Source: a virus. From it: DNA of 64,000 bases. The notes below the pieces were generated by a model. That model was not told the DNA's origin. It ran no database searches and saw only the letters and a list, made by a program, of their open reading frames with translations. Shown piece after piece: positions 1 through 8,405 of this stretch. Position 1 is the first letter of the stretch, and each line of letters begins with the position of its first letter. Made by a program: the position numbers and the translations under genes. The stretch covers positions 25,382-89,381 of IMG/VR virus record IMGVR_UViG_3300008113_000084; one strand, 5' to 3'.

Positions 1-207
1 CATAAGGTTTTCGACCACAGCTGCCTTTTGCTTATCGTCCACAGCCTTCTCCTTGGGACCTAAGGCAGAACCGAGCTTACGCATATCAATAACAAACGAC
101 TCACCAAGGTGAGCCCTGTCTGGATCGACCACAATCTCGTAAATCTTTTTGTCTGCAAGAGTTGTTGGTTGAGTCGCGGATGAGACAGAATCGAAGTCAG
201 CGCTCAT
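1..207 (-). CDS. Hypothetical protein, C-terminus beyond left edge
   Basis: Only the first 69 codons lie in the window; the gene runs off the left edge. The ATG at 207 is preceded by AAAGGA at normal spacing, which fixes the start. The visible part is hydrophilic, with a Ser/Thr-rich N-terminus, a segment reading KIYEIVVDPDRAHLGESF and then a Lys-rich region. No signal peptide or membrane segment is seen. Function is not recognised. Confidence 0.7.
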   Translation of the reverse strand, partial: MSADFDSVSSATQPTTLADKKIYEIVVDPDRAHLGESFVIDMRKLGSALGPKEKAVDDKQKAAVVENLM

Positions 208-286
208 CACTGTTCCTTTCTATGGTATGCCCTGAACTAATATAACCGTTTTATTGTAAACGGAAACCTGTGTTTCTCTGATAGCT

Positions 287-327
287 AAAAAAAAGCCCCA
301 CAGACTAGCCCGAAGGCTATCTGTGGG
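287..327 (-). terminator. Rho-independent terminator
   Basis: Read on the minus strand this is a 13-14 bp stem closed by a UUCG tetraloop and followed by GC and eight T residues. It lies just after the stop of the gene at 334-1185 and ends that transcript. Confidence 0.9.
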
Positions 328-333
328 ACTGTG

Positions 334-1185
334 TCACGCTGTAACGGAATCCCCAAAGCTGAGGACTCCATAAGGCGTGATGGCATCTAGGCCCGCCGTC
401 AGGACAGGCTTGCGCTGGGGACGAGCGCAAGCCTTGACCTCCAGGACGTAGCCGCCATGGTTGGGGCTCATCCTGAAGTCTTCTGGGATGAGTTGCAGGG
501 GAACTTCCCCCGCACTCATCAAGCCGTCGATGTAATCCTCGACGAGCCTCTCGGCCTGGGACGAGGCCATGAGTTGCTCCCAGGTGTAGCTCACCTTGGG
601 CAGCAGATCGGCGACGACGGTGCCTTGCTGCACCACGACGCCGATCTTCAGCCAGGGCTTGAGCCTGGCTGTGGGAGGGAGGGACATGACCGGACCCTCC
701 CTGAAGCCGACAAGGGTCTCAACCTCGTCGGCTATGATTTCCTCGACCTGCCCCGTCAGGGGGGCCTTGGAGCTCGGGGCCGGTACCCCGAAGTTGACTC
801 GGCTCAGGATAAAGTCCTGAACCGCTGGATCGTCGAACTCCACGTGGAGTTCGGGTGTGACCCGTGCCACCAGCTGTGGCATCGGGGCTGGGTAGGCCTT
901 GTCGGCAGACCTACCCACTTCGCCCATGAGGGCGACAAGACGGGCCGTGCGCCCGTCCTCGGCCCTGCCGCCGAGGCGGGAGGGCCTTTGCCAGCTGCTG
1001 GACGGGCAGCGCAGAACGCGCTTCGTCCACAGCTGGCCCGTGCGCTGGGAGTGGTGGATTTTGTAACCCTCAACCACCCCAGCGTGGTCGAGGGTCATCA
1101 TCATCCCCTCGTCGAGGGGAAAGGTCCCTTCATCGAAGGGACGGGCGTGGGTCGGCACCCACGCCATGACTTTGGGAGCGCTCAT
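334..1185 (-). CDS. Hypothetical protein, 283 aa
   Basis: Unrecognised soluble protein with no membrane segments. The N-terminal third is basic and Pro-rich; the C-terminal two thirds have alternating hydrophobic and acidic segments. It follows a small membrane protein gene by one base and is closed by a strong terminator, so it is last in its operon. The opposite strand is also open over much of the gene, but that frame is rich in His, Arg and Gly and has no ribosome-binding site, so the minus-strand reading is preferred. Confidence 0.65.
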   Translation of the reverse strand: MSAPKVMAWVPTHARPFDEGTFPLDEGMMMTLDHAGVVEGYKIHHSQRTGQLWTKRVLRCPSSSWQRPSRLGGRAEDGRTARLVALMGEVGRSADKAYPAPMPQLVARVTPELHVEFDDPAVQDFILSRVNFGVPAPSSKAPLTGQVEEIIADEVETLVGFREGPVMSLPPTARLKPWLKIGVVVQQGTVVADLLPKVSYTWEQLMASSQAERLVEDYIDGLMSAGEVPLQLIPEDFRMSPNHGGYVLEVKACARPQRKPVLTAGLDAITPYGVLSFGDSVTA

Positions 1186-1186
1186 G

Positions 1187-1288
1187 TTAGCGCCCTCCCA
1201 GCGACTGGATAATCATCCAGACGCAGAAGAAGACCACAAACCCCCACATGGGGACTACGATCTTCCCTTCAACTTCTTTCTCTTGCAT
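1187..1288 (-). CDS. Small single-pass membrane protein, 33 aa
   Basis: A 33-codon gene not covered by usual length cut-offs. An AGGAG motif lies six bases upstream of the ATG. The product has a charged N-terminus (MQEKEVEGK) followed by one hydrophobic segment (about residues 10-29) and a short Arg-ended tail. Its stop lies one base before the ATG of the next gene, which suggests translational coupling. Function unknown; small phage membrane proteins of this kind include lysis and host-takeover factors, but nothing here decides this. Confidence 0.65.
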   Translation of the reverse strand: MQEKEVEGKIVVPMWGFVVFFCVWMIIQSLGGR

Positions 1289-1308
1289 TCGCTCTCCTAG
1301 CTAAAGAG

Positions 1309-1339
1309 AAATGCCCAGAGCGATAGCTGCTGGGCATTT
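1309..1339 (-). terminator. Probable terminator hairpin
   Basis: A 10 bp perfect inverted repeat (AAATGCCCAG / CTGGGCATTT) followed on the minus strand by a CT-rich run. It separates the gene at 1367-1690 from the small membrane protein gene. Confidence 0.65.
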
Positions 1340-1366
1340 GATTATGACGTGTTTGTAGGGCTGTAT

Positions 1367-1690
1367 TTAGCTGATGAGTCCTGACTCGTTTATCTGGTCC
1401 TCTGGCTCCTCGTCAAACAGCGGTACGCGTACCTTGTTGTCGTACGACACAAGATACGGACTGTGGCCAGAGGTGGTGTGCCAGCGCTTGCCTTCAAAGA
1501 TGTAAGCGTTAAACCTCTTGTGGGACTGCTTGTACTCTTTGATACAGTTAGCCACTTCCTCAGCAGAGCTGAAGGTCAGAAGCTGCGGAGCGTCGAACTC
1601 AGACACCAGAACGATATGCAGCTCAAGAGGCTGCGGCTGTTCCGTCTGTGAAGTCTGCTCCGAGTTCTCTGTACTCTGGGAAGGTTCCAT
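1367..1690 (-). CDS. Hypothetical protein, 107 aa
   Basis: Starts at the ATG at 1690, chosen because GAGG lies nine bases upstream; an ATG 29 codons earlier has no such site. The N-terminus is Ser/Thr/Gln/Glu-rich and looks disordered; the middle (LHIVLVSEFDAPQLLTFSS) looks like a beta-strand followed by helix; the C-terminus is acidic. It overlaps the upstream gene by 68 bases in another frame. Function not recognised. Confidence 0.6.
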   Translation of the reverse strand: MEPSQSTENSEQTSQTEQPQPLELHIVLVSEFDAPQLLTFSSAEEVANCIKEYKQSHKRFNAYIFEGKRWHTTSGHSPYLVSYDNKVRVPLFDEEPEDQINESGLIS

Positions 1691-1943
1691 CGGCTGTGTC
1701 CTCAACAGGCATATAGATAACGACAATAGACAGAATGATAACTTTTCGAGTGTACGTATTGTCAAGCCATTCGGCATGCATGGCTGGCGCAGATACGTTC
1801 ACTATTCGGCTATGAGTACTGTCTACCCAGTCGCTCACCTGCTTGTCGATATCGTCGGTCTTGTTAAGCAGGGACCAGAAGTCCTGCCCTGGACTTCTCT
1901 CCAAAACAAACTGCGACGAGAATGTTTTAGTCTTATGGTACAT
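1623..1943 (-). CDS. Hypothetical protein with one membrane segment, 106 aa
   Basis: The ATG overlaps the last codons of the upstream gene (1933-2622), an arrangement common in this genome and consistent with translational coupling. About residues 68-78 (VIILSIVVIYM) form a short hydrophobic segment. The 3' part overlaps the next gene by 68 bases in a different frame, so one of the two could be spurious; I think both are used. No family recognised. Confidence 0.45.
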   Translation of the reverse strand: MYHKTKTFSSQFVLERSPGQDFWSLLNKTDDIDKQVSDWVDSTHSRIVNVSAPAMHAEWLDNTYTRKVIILSIVVIYMPVEDTADGTFPEYRELGADFTDGTAAAS

Positions 1944-2622
1944 GGTTGTTTATAGCCTCTTGCAAAGCCAGGGTCTCAGGTTCAGGGTCATCATAAACAA
2001 TATACGGCTTTAAACCAGACTTCATGTAAGCCAGACGGTCTGGTCCAGACACGCCCATAACGTAGATTTTGGCGGCGGTAGGATAGTTAGGAAAAGAGAC
2101 GCTGGAATAACGCGCGTCACCGCTCAAGCCCCTATCTGCTTTTTCGCACAGGTCGCCCCAGTCAGATAAAGGAACTGTGATCTTTTCCGTGGAGCCGTTC
2201 CACAGGTAGGGGTCTGGCAGATAGACGTTCTGCACAAAGCAGGAATAAACTTTTTTGTCCAAAGCCTTGAAAAGAATGCTGTTCAAAGCCGTGCGCAAAG
2301 CAGGCCACAGCTCTTTTTTGCAGCCAAATATAACGCTGTTCCAAAACGGGTTGACCAGGTTCCTGAACAGAGGCCTGTCATAGCTAAGAAAAAACACGGA
2401 ATCGCTCTGACCAGACCGGTATACGAACTCCTGTACGGGGTCCGTATCCAGTCTGATCTCGGTGAAGAGGATTCCGTGGTTGAAGAAAACAAAGTCTGAC
2501 TGCATGTCAGACAACTTCAGGGAGATACCAGCCCGATCTATAGCTGGAAGGTTGGAAAGCTCCTGGGCCGACAAGGAGTCGGCTATGCAGATTCCCTCAG
2601 GCTCAGGAAGCTTTCCGTCCAT
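1933..2622 (-). CDS. Hypothetical protein, 229 aa
   Basis: Unrecognised soluble protein, mixed alpha/beta in appearance with several aromatic-rich segments. It sits two bases after a 206 aa gene and before a small membrane-protein gene, in the same minus-strand operon as the RuvC-like and DnaQ-like nucleases. No catalytic motif could be assigned. Confidence 0.65.
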   Translation of the reverse strand: MDGKLPEPEGICIADSLSAQELSNLPAIDRAGISLKLSDMQSDFVFFNHGILFTEIRLDTDPVQEFVYRSGQSDSVFFLSYDRPLFRNLVNPFWNSVIFGCKKELWPALRTALNSILFKALDKKVYSCFVQNVYLPDPYLWNGSTEKITVPLSDWGDLCEKADRGLSGDARYSSVSFPNYPTAAKIYVMGVSGPDRLAYMKSGLKPYIVYDDPEPETLALQEAINNHVP

Positions 2623-2624
2623 GC

Positions 2625-3245
2625 TTAGCCGTTGCTGCCGAAGTTTTTAACGATCTCTTCGTTAAGACCGATGGCTTTGTAAAGCTCATGCTGCTTTTCA
2701 GCCTGAGTTTTGACGTTGGCCAAATCGTCTATGGTTAGGCTTACGCCATAATATTTGAAGAGACCAAACACGCCAATCCTGGACTGCTCCTCAACAGTAT
2801 TGAGAAACAGTTTGGGAAGGTCGTAAACGCAGTTGCGCACGCGGCTGTCGTGCAGAAGCCACAGAAGAGCAAAGGGGTTTGGCTTGATTCGCAGCGACTC
2901 AAAGCAAGCAATTCGCATGAAGTTGCTGCTGTTCATCAAGAAAACTTTTGCGTCGCCGTTGAAGTGCGCGTGCGCAAAGGTGGTGAAGTCGGTTACTGCG
3001 GTGGGACCGTTCCACCAGCGAGACTCCTTGACCACGCCGTCCTTGTCCACCTGCATGAGATAAATCTCCTTCACCTGAGCGGTGAAGGGTTTGGAGGAGG
3101 CAGTTGATAGCTGCTCAGCCACAGCCTTCTCTACATACTCGTCGATCTTGGCCTGGTCTTTGTAATTCCTGGGGGCTTTGACCTCAGACAAGTAGTCGCT
3201 GGCATTTTCGGCAGTAGCTGTTGTGTGACCGATGAAGTAAGTCAT
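2625..3245 (-). CDS. Hypothetical protein, possible remote exonuclease-like fold
   Basis: 206 aa. Near the N-terminus it has APRNYKDQAKIDEYVEKAV, which recalls the NYKDPxKIxxY motif I associate with phage PolB-like 3'-5' exonuclease homologues, but the metal-binding DxE motif that should precede it is replaced by GHTT, so catalytic activity is doubtful. It overlaps the RuvC-like gene by four bases and so is co-translated with nucleases. The similarity is weak and could be chance. Confidence 0.5.
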   Translation of the reverse strand: MTYFIGHTTATAENASDYLSEVKAPRNYKDQAKIDEYVEKAVAEQLSTASSKPFTAQVKEIYLMQVDKDGVVKESRWWNGPTAVTDFTTFAHAHFNGDAKVFLMNSSNFMRIACFESLRIKPNPFALLWLLHDSRVRNCVYDLPKLFLNTVEEQSRIGVFGLFKYYGVSLTIDDLANVKTQAEKQHELYKAIGLNEEIVKNFGSNG

Positions 3246-3904
3246 GTCGTCGTTTCGTCCACTTCTTGTGAGATTGTGTCAAAAGTCAATCCGTTGGCGT
3301 AATGCTCCATGGTGAGCAAACACACAAAGGCGCTGTCCGCAGCGTTGTCAAATCCAGCAGTCTCGTAGTTCTCTGGATCAAACTCAGTGCGGAACAGGGT
3401 GTTGCAAGCCTTGATCATGTCAGACTTGTTGGCATTACCTTTCCCAGTCGCTCGGCGCTTGATGGTACCGATGGGAAAGCTGCCGCAGGGTACGTTGTTC
3501 TCTTCGGCCCACGTGCAGACCGTGGCCTTGAGGGCTCCGAAGAACTCGCAGGACGTGGCGGCTCTGGCCAGAATTGCATGCATGTTGAACTTAGTAAGCT
3601 TCTCGGAAGGCGTGTAACGCACATCTTCAAAAGCCAGCAAGTCTGGTTTCAACGCATGCAGAAACTGCCTAAGCCGAGCGAAACGAATGGCTCCGCTGTC
3701 GTAGGGACCTGCTGACAGGTCCCACTGGCCGATATGCATGTCCAGTTTTTCTGGAACTATCAGCTCGCCTTCGCGAACGTAGCAGTAGCTGTATCCGCAG
3801 TTTGTGCCCAAGTCCAAGCCAAGAACGATATTGGTCTTATCGCTTTTGGTGTTAAGCCCTTCTCTGAAAACCCAAGGATCGCTGGAGATGTTGTACTTGG
3901 GCAC
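3242..3904 (-). CDS. RuvC-like Holliday junction resolvase
   Basis: 220 aa, RNase H fold. The first acidic motif is LGLDLGTNCGYSY (about residues 29-41), the second FEDVRYTP (about 97), and a C-terminal DNAADSAFV supplies the last acidic residues. This is the RuvC pattern, and the length is close to bacterial RuvC with a short N-terminal extension. Resolvases of this type cut four-way junctions made during recombination-dependent replication and before packaging. It overlaps the downstream gene by four bases and follows a DnaQ-like exonuclease gene by seven. Confidence 0.85.
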   Translation of the reverse strand: MPKYNISSDPWVFREGLNTKSDKTNIVLGLDLGTNCGYSYCYVREGELIVPEKLDMHIGQWDLSAGPYDSGAIRFARLRQFLHALKPDLLAFEDVRYTPSEKLTKFNMHAILARAATSCEFFGALKATVCTWAEENNVPCGSFPIGTIKRRATGKGNANKSDMIKACNTLFRTEFDPENYETAGFDNAADSAFVCLLTMEHYANGLTFDTISQEVDETTT

Positions 3905-3911
3905 GCTCTAC

Positions 3912-4667
3912 CTAGCTTTCTGTTGTAGCCAGCTGCTTATATTCTTGAAGCAGATGATGTGTCAGAACGCAGTCGAAGTCAGCTTCGTGGGCCTTCTCCA
4001 TGCTGAGTCCGTGTTTGTTAGGTAAGTCGTACTTGACCGCGCAATGTCGGTCAAGCGACCCTTTTACTTTATGCCCGCCCAGGTGGTAAGCCCTGCGAGC
4101 AAAGTCCAGCCATGACTCGTTTTGGTCGATGTCTGGAAATATCTGGACGCTTTTCTCGATGGACAGGGTGTCAAAATAGTCGTCAGGCTTGAAGCGAAAC
4201 CGCATCTCGCCTCCCGACATGTCGCTTATAACCCTGTCCAATATGGGCTGGTCATGACGCAAGCCGTTATGGGCTATAAACCCAAAACCGTTTTTGCGAC
4301 ATTCAGAAAACAGCCTATAAAACTCAGAAAGAACTTGCTCTGGGTTCTCGCCCTCGGCCATGCGCTCCATGGATACGCTGTAAACGCTGCCCGTGGCGTA
4401 ACCGTTCTTGAACTCAAACTGACGCTTGGTTGTGGCTATCCTGTTTACCAGCCAGCTGTAGTCTTCGCTGGAACAGTTAGCAGCCCAGTTCATAAACCTG
4501 GCACCTGTGTCCACCAGCTTATTTTTCTCGATGATTGCCCAGCCAAGTTGGGCAGGCAAATCAACGTTGACGTTAAGCCCTGTGGTTTCGATGTCAAATA
4601 CGAGGTAGCTGTCAGGTAACGGCCCGAGACGTGTCTGGGCGTACCTGAGCCATTCTCCAGGTTTCAT
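3912..4667 (-). CDS. DnaQ-like DEDDh 3'-5' exonuclease
   Basis: 251 aa. Shows ExoI FDIETTG (about 24-30), ExoII HNGLRHDQPIL (about 134) and ExoIII HEADFDC near the C-terminus, where the H-x4-D spacing marks the DEDDh class. Such enzymes proofread or trim DNA or RNA 3' ends. The phage polymerase already has its own proofreading domain, so this one may act in repair, recombination or RNA turnover. It lies between a gene of unknown function and the RuvC-like gene. Confidence 0.88.
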   Translation of the reverse strand: MKPGEWLRYAQTRLGPLPDSYLVFDIETTGLNVNVDLPAQLGWAIIEKNKLVDTGARFMNWAANCSSEDYSWLVNRIATTKRQFEFKNGYATGSVYSVSMERMAEGENPEQVLSEFYRLFSECRKNGFGFIAHNGLRHDQPILDRVISDMSGGEMRFRFKPDDYFDTLSIEKSVQIFPDIDQNESWLDFARRAYHLGGHKVKGSLDRHCAVKYDLPNKHGLSMEKAHEADFDCVLTHHLLQEYKQLATTES

Positions 4668-4679
4668 TGTTGAAGTCCT

Positions 4680-5177
4680 TTACGCAAAAAGTTTCCACGG
4701 CTTAAGCACGTAGTGGTACCACCTAAGCCTGGACCTTTTGATAAAAGCTTCTTTAGCCTGCTTGCCTATTTCAACGATCTTGGCGTCGTTATAGGGCGGA
4801 TCGTTGGAATCGATGTAAACATCTCTCACAGCATAAAAGAAAGCGCCTGTGGCTACTTGACCCAGCCTGGTCAGAATCACCGCCTGGTGACTGACGGGCA
4901 GGTCAAAAAAGCCACAGGCCGCTAGTGCATCCTCAGGGCGCTTGTATTCCTTGCCGCCCTGAGCCAAACATTCTTTGAAGTAGTTGGCGTAGCGTTGAAT
5001 GAGCTCACCAAGGTCGCGGTCGTTGATGTTGAACTCTTGGATAAGGAATGCCGTAATAGGCTCTCCCTTTTCCTTCTCAAAAGCAACCAGAGCAGCCTGC
5101 ATAAGATTAGGCCAAGCGTAAGCTATGTCTCTGCTCGGGTTGTATCTGCGTGTGTCAACGTGCCCCTTGATGTTCAT
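4680..5177 (-). CDS. Hypothetical protein, 165 aa
   Basis: Follows thyX by 13 bases. The ATG at 5177 is the best in-frame start downstream of the thyX stop; a GTG six bases earlier is an alternative with an AGG before it. The protein is largely helical with a conserved-looking Trp/Tyr-rich C-terminus (RWYHYVLKPWKLF). No family recognised. Its place between thyX and the DnaQ-like gene suggests a DNA-metabolism role, but nothing in the sequence proves it. Confidence 0.6.
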   Translation of the reverse strand: MNIKGHVDTRRYNPSRDIAYAWPNLMQAALVAFEKEKGEPITAFLIQEFNINDRDLGELIQRYANYFKECLAQGGKEYKRPEDALAACGFFDLPVSHQAVILTRLGQVATGAFFYAVRDVYIDSNDPPYNDAKIVEIGKQAKEAFIKRSRLRWYHYVLKPWKLFA

Positions 5178-5190
5178 TACCACGGCAAAC

Positions 5191-5895
5191 CTAGCCTTTC
5201 TCTCCGTCACTATTGTATCCGTGCAGCTCGCGCCACAAAGACATAGTAACAGGGAAATGCTGTTCTGCAAGCTTAAGCATAGCTTTAGCGTACTGCCTTA
5301 TCTCAAACTGGGCGTCTGAGCTAAGTCGTAGGTCTAAGAAATGCATCAGAGAACGCAGGTTGCATGTGGCCCACATTGAGCTGTACATGCCTACTGGCAA
5401 TACAACTCTGGCTAACTCCCTGGCAACACCGTTCTCTATCAGTTTCCTGTAGGCTCCAGCAGAAGCTGAATAAGTGGCCAGAACAGCCAGAGTCAAAGAC
5501 TCATCGACGAACGATTCACCAGAAGCCTGTCGGTTGGACTTAGACTGCCTGCGCATCCGAACGGGCAGGTAGAACTCAAGCTCGATGTCCTTGCCACCCT
5601 CCAAGTAGCGCATCGACCATTCGTTGTAGCTCCAGCCGACCCTGTGACGGTGCCATTCGCGAAACACGAACAGTGGAGCCTTGACCTCGAACACAAGCTG
5701 GTTGTGCTCGAAGGGGGTCTCGTGCTTGTGCTCGATGAGAAAGCGCATCAGCTTCTCATCGCGCTCCGTCATGGCATCTACCTTTTTGGCTCGGCTGACG
5801 CGAGCGGAGTTGACGACATCGATGTCGGCCCCAGATACCCGCTCAAGCCTGACCAGGGATCGCTCGTCATTCAGCGGGTCGATTTCCGTCAGCAT
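5191..5895 (-). CDS. thyX: FAD-dependent thymidylate synthase ThyX
   Basis: 234 aa from the ATG at 5895, which is preceded by GGAG; the open frame upstream is non-coding overlap with the previous gene. ThyX makes dTMP from dUMP using FAD and methylene-tetrahydrofolate. The signature is RHRVGWSYNEWSMRY (about 83-97); the gap between RHR and the Ser is eight residues, not the usual seven. Other ThyX features are visible: HETPFEHNQ, and ELARVVLPVGMYSSMWAT near the active site. Works with the dCTP deaminase at 15 kb, which supplies dUMP through dUTP. Confidence 0.95.
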   Translation of the reverse strand: MLTEIDPLNDERSLVRLERVSGADIDVVNSARVSRAKKVDAMTERDEKLMRFLIEHKHETPFEHNQLVFEVKAPLFVFREWHRHRVGWSYNEWSMRYLEGGKDIELEFYLPVRMRRQSKSNRQASGESFVDESLTLAVLATYSASAGAYRKLIENGVARELARVVLPVGMYSSMWATCNLRSLMHFLDLRLSSDAQFEIRQYAKAMLKLAEQHFPVTMSLWRELHGYNSDGEKG

Positions 5896-6784
5896 TCTCG
5901 GTAAAGCTCCTGAAAAGATATGCGCCAGTCGTATCCTCGTGCCGCTGGCAATTGACGCACTTGTCAACGGCATAACCCACGGACAAGGGATCGAACACCG
6001 ATTCCTTGCCGCAGTATTGACAGAAATCGCTCTCAAAGTCTTTGACGTGAACAGAGGCCAGGCAGGATTCCGTGCCGCGCCAGCAGCGAAAGCACGGAAG
6101 CTGCTCGGCTGTCTTGTCCAGCGGGCAGTTGAAGTTCCACTTCTGCATCGAGGTGGTGACGCAGACCTCCTTGAAGCTGGGCTTGTTGTCCCTGGCCAGG
6201 TCGGGCGTGCAGAGAGCGCCAAAGCGCATTCCGAACAGCTCGCGCTCGTCGCGAAACGGCATGTTCTTGAACGGCGGCGTGAACCCCAGGTCAGCGGCCA
6301 TGTAGCGCAGGTGCTTCAGGGACATGAACTTGTCGATGGTGATGCCTGCGGCGTGGCCACATAAAATGAAGCAAGTCAGAATACAGCCACGCTGCCTCTT
6401 GTCTTTGGACTTGGCGTTGCGCAGGTAAGGTCGGCAGTAGGTGACCTGCACGGCGCACCAGCCAGCCTTGCGCACGGAGATGTCCTGCGTGATAATCTCG
6501 CCTCGTCGCAGCATCTCGGTGTTGCCAGCCAACCGCCAGGCCGTCTCGCTGAGAACCTGCTCGGTGAGAGGCCTGCCGAACAGGTGAGCCATAGAGTCCT
6601 GTATCTTGACCATGGATAGGTCTTGCGGTAGCACCTCCAGCGACCGCTTCATCAAAGACTTGAGCTGATCCTTGTCGAGGGTCAGACCGACGTAATCCCG
6701 AAAAGTCTGTTTTAGCTTGGTGACACGAGTCTTAGTCTCCGATATATCAAAATACTTTTTTATTTCAGTAGTTTGATCTTCCAT
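5867..6784 (-). CDS. Hypothetical protein with C-terminal zinc-binding cysteines
   Basis: 305 aa. The C-terminal third carries a series of cysteines (FNC, CFRC, CQYC, CVNC) that could hold one or two zinc ions; the middle is helical with further Cys and His residues. It overlaps the start of thyX by 29 bases. The order of paired CxxC motifs suggests a nucleic-acid-binding or scaffolding zinc ribbon. No family recognised. Confidence 0.6.
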   Translation of the reverse strand: MEDQTTEIKKYFDISETKTRVTKLKQTFRDYVGLTLDKDQLKSLMKRSLEVLPQDLSMVKIQDSMAHLFGRPLTEQVLSETAWRLAGNTEMLRRGEIITQDISVRKAGWCAVQVTYCRPYLRNAKSKDKRQRGCILTCFILCGHAAGITIDKFMSLKHLRYMAADLGFTPPFKNMPFRDERELFGMRFGALCTPDLARDNKPSFKEVCVTTSMQKWNFNCPLDKTAEQLPCFRCWRGTESCLASVHVKDFESDFCQYCGKESVFDPLSVGYAVDKCVNCQRHEDTTGAYLFRSFTENADGNRPAE

Positions 6785-6786
6785 GG

Positions 6787-7485
6787 TTACAACCTACCTA
6801 TCGGTTTGGCTGTCTTGCTGGCTCCCCTGCGCTCGGCAGCGGACTCTTTGCCTTCAGAGTTGGCATTGATCGCAACGCCTTCCCTGAAATGCTTGAGGCG
6901 CAAGCCGTGTTGATGCAGCAGAACGCCCAGAGCCACATCTCCACCGCAGTGCTGTAGCTCTGGTATGGGCCAGCCAAATGTGTTCAGGACCTGTGTCTTT
7001 ATACACCACCAGCCGCCTGTAGCGAACTGCGGCCTGTCTGGAATAGTTTTGCCTGTGTACCAAGGCTGTTTTACACACCACTGCTTCTGCGACGGCGTGT
7101 AACCTATCGTGTAAACAGAACCCAGCATATCGCATGAAGACATGGCTTTTTCTACAGAGTCAAGCCAGTCAGAAAGGTTGTCAGCCTTGACGTATGAGTC
7201 ATCGTCGAACCACATAACGTAGTCCGTGCTGACAGGTTTGTCGTAGAAAAGCCTGCGCATCATTGGATACTTGAGTATCTGAGGATCGGCTGAGATAATC
7301 TCGGCTTCAGACGGGGCGCTATCCGCCACGTAGTCGCGAGTCTCCTGAGAAACCTCGTTCATGCCTATGCGCAGGTCCACCCGACCGGACCCGCAGAGCT
7401 CGAAAACAGGCTCGAGACATCTGCGGGCCAGGTCTGGGTAGTTTCCGTAGAGAAGCACACAGACAGTGAATTTTCTGTCTGACAT
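6787..7485 (-). CDS. GT-A fold glycosyltransferase (GT2-like)
   Basis: 232 aa. Starts with VCVLLYGNYPDLARRCL (nucleotide-sugar-binding strand and helix), has the metal-binding MWFDDDSY motif near residue 92, then TGGWWCIKT and HCGGDVALG. The same set of motifs in the same order is found in the C-terminal half of the protein at 61762-63780, so the two are paralogues: LLYGNY, YPMMR versus YPCMR, WFDDD, HCGGD versus HNGGD, and RRGAS at the end. Likely transfers a sugar to a surface or virion glycan; the substrate is unknown. Confidence 0.82.
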   Translation of the reverse strand: MSDRKFTVCVLLYGNYPDLARRCLEPVFELCGSGRVDLRIGMNEVSQETRDYVADSAPSEAEIISADPQILKYPMMRRLFYDKPVSTDYVMWFDDDSYVKADNLSDWLDSVEKAMSSCDMLGSVYTIGYTPSQKQWCVKQPWYTGKTIPDRPQFATGGWWCIKTQVLNTFGWPIPELQHCGGDVALGVLLHQHGLRLKHFREGVAINANSEGKESAAERRGASKTAKPIGRL

Positions 7486-7493
7486 AGCTTCTC

Positions 7494-8405
7494 CTACTTG
7501 GCGCGCTTCTCGGAAGTCAGGCGGTTTTGTATCGCCTGGACCTGGTCCAGGTACTCACCCACCTGCCCCTTCAAGGACTCCAGCACCTCGACAGAAGACT
7601 CGAAACCCTTGAAGACTTCCTTCTCGCAGCTGCTACCGTGAATCTCAGCTGTGGCGATGGTGAGGTCACCTACAAGCTCGACCAGCTTATCGCCAAACTT
7701 GGCGGCAGCTGTCACCAGCTTGCGCAGCACCACCTTGGGTCCGTCAGTGGACACCCAATCGTCGCCGCCGTCGGTGGCGTGCTCCTCGGGCAGCTCCTCA
7801 GACTCCTCCTCGGAATAGTCCTCGTTGGTTTCGTGCGCTGGCTGGGACATCTCGACGGGACCGGTGGCAGTCGGAAGTGCGGCATCGGCCCCGTCGGAAA
7901 ACTCAGGCAGAACCTCGTCATCATCGACGGTGATGCGCTTGCTCTTCAGCAGGTCGTGCAGGGCGCGAACAGACAGCTTGTTCTCCAGCGCCTGGCCGAT
8001 CAGCTCCTCACGCAACGCCTCGTCGTTGACATGGACGAGGCAGTTGAAGTGAGACCAGGACAGGTCGAAGTTGCTGTTGTCAAAACTGTCCAACAGGTCC
8101 TGGAACTTGTCATTGTCCTGGTAGATTTCATAGAACGTGGCCAGCTTGTAGGCGTATGATCGGCTCACTCCCAGGCTGTCGGCCAGAATCTCGACAGGAT
8201 TTTGGCCGTAGTCCACGGCTGTCTTACCGTCAAGACTTCGGCCGTTCTTGACGCGATTGATGACCTTGCCACGGTCACGGTGAAAGCGAAGGTTGCGACG
8301 CAACATGATGCTGCGCTCAGCCAGCTCCTGCTCGTAAACCTTGAAAAGGTTCTCGTTCATCGCAACGGGCTTGGTTTCTTTGACGACTACTGCGGTATCA
8401 CTCAT
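7494..8405 (-). CDS. YhcG/DUF1016 N-terminal-like helical DNA-binding protein
   Basis: 303 aa. Residues about 40-155 read like the N-terminal domain of YhcG (DUF1016): YGQNPVEILADSLGVSRSY, then LATFYEIY, LSWSHFNCLVHV and LSVRALHDLL. In YhcG this part precedes a PDDEXK nuclease; here there is no nuclease domain but an acidic linker (about 165-215) and a helical, probably coiled-coil C-terminus. A role in DNA binding or as an adaptor is likely; some ParB-like regulators also share this helical pattern. Confidence 0.55.
   Translation of the reverse strand: MSDTAVVVKETKPVAMNENLFKVYEQELAERSIMLRRNLRFHRDRGKVINRVKNGRSLDGKTAVDYGQNPVEILADSLGVSRSYAYKLATFYEIYQDNDKFQDLLDSFDNSNFDLSWSHFNCLVHVNDEALREELIGQALENKLSVRALHDLLKSKRITVDDDEVLPEFSDGADAALPTATGPVEMSQPAHETNEDYSEEESEELPEEHATDGGDDWVSTDGPKVVLRKLVTAAAKFGDKLVELVGDLTIATAEIHGSSCEKEVFKGFESSVEVLESLKGQVGEYLDQVQAIQNRLTSEKRAK

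Noticed and set aside
457-1212. Long open frame on the plus strand opposite the gene at 334-1185
   Set aside because: It is rich in His, Arg and Gly, lacks a ribosome-binding site and is the complement of a more convincing minus-strand gene with an upstream coupled partner and a terminator.
1367-1943. Overlapping i-spanin/o-spanin pair
   Set aside because: The overlapping frames and a hydrophobic segment suggested it, but there is no lipobox cysteine and no lysis gene nearby, and the better start of the second gene removes its hydrophobic N-terminus.
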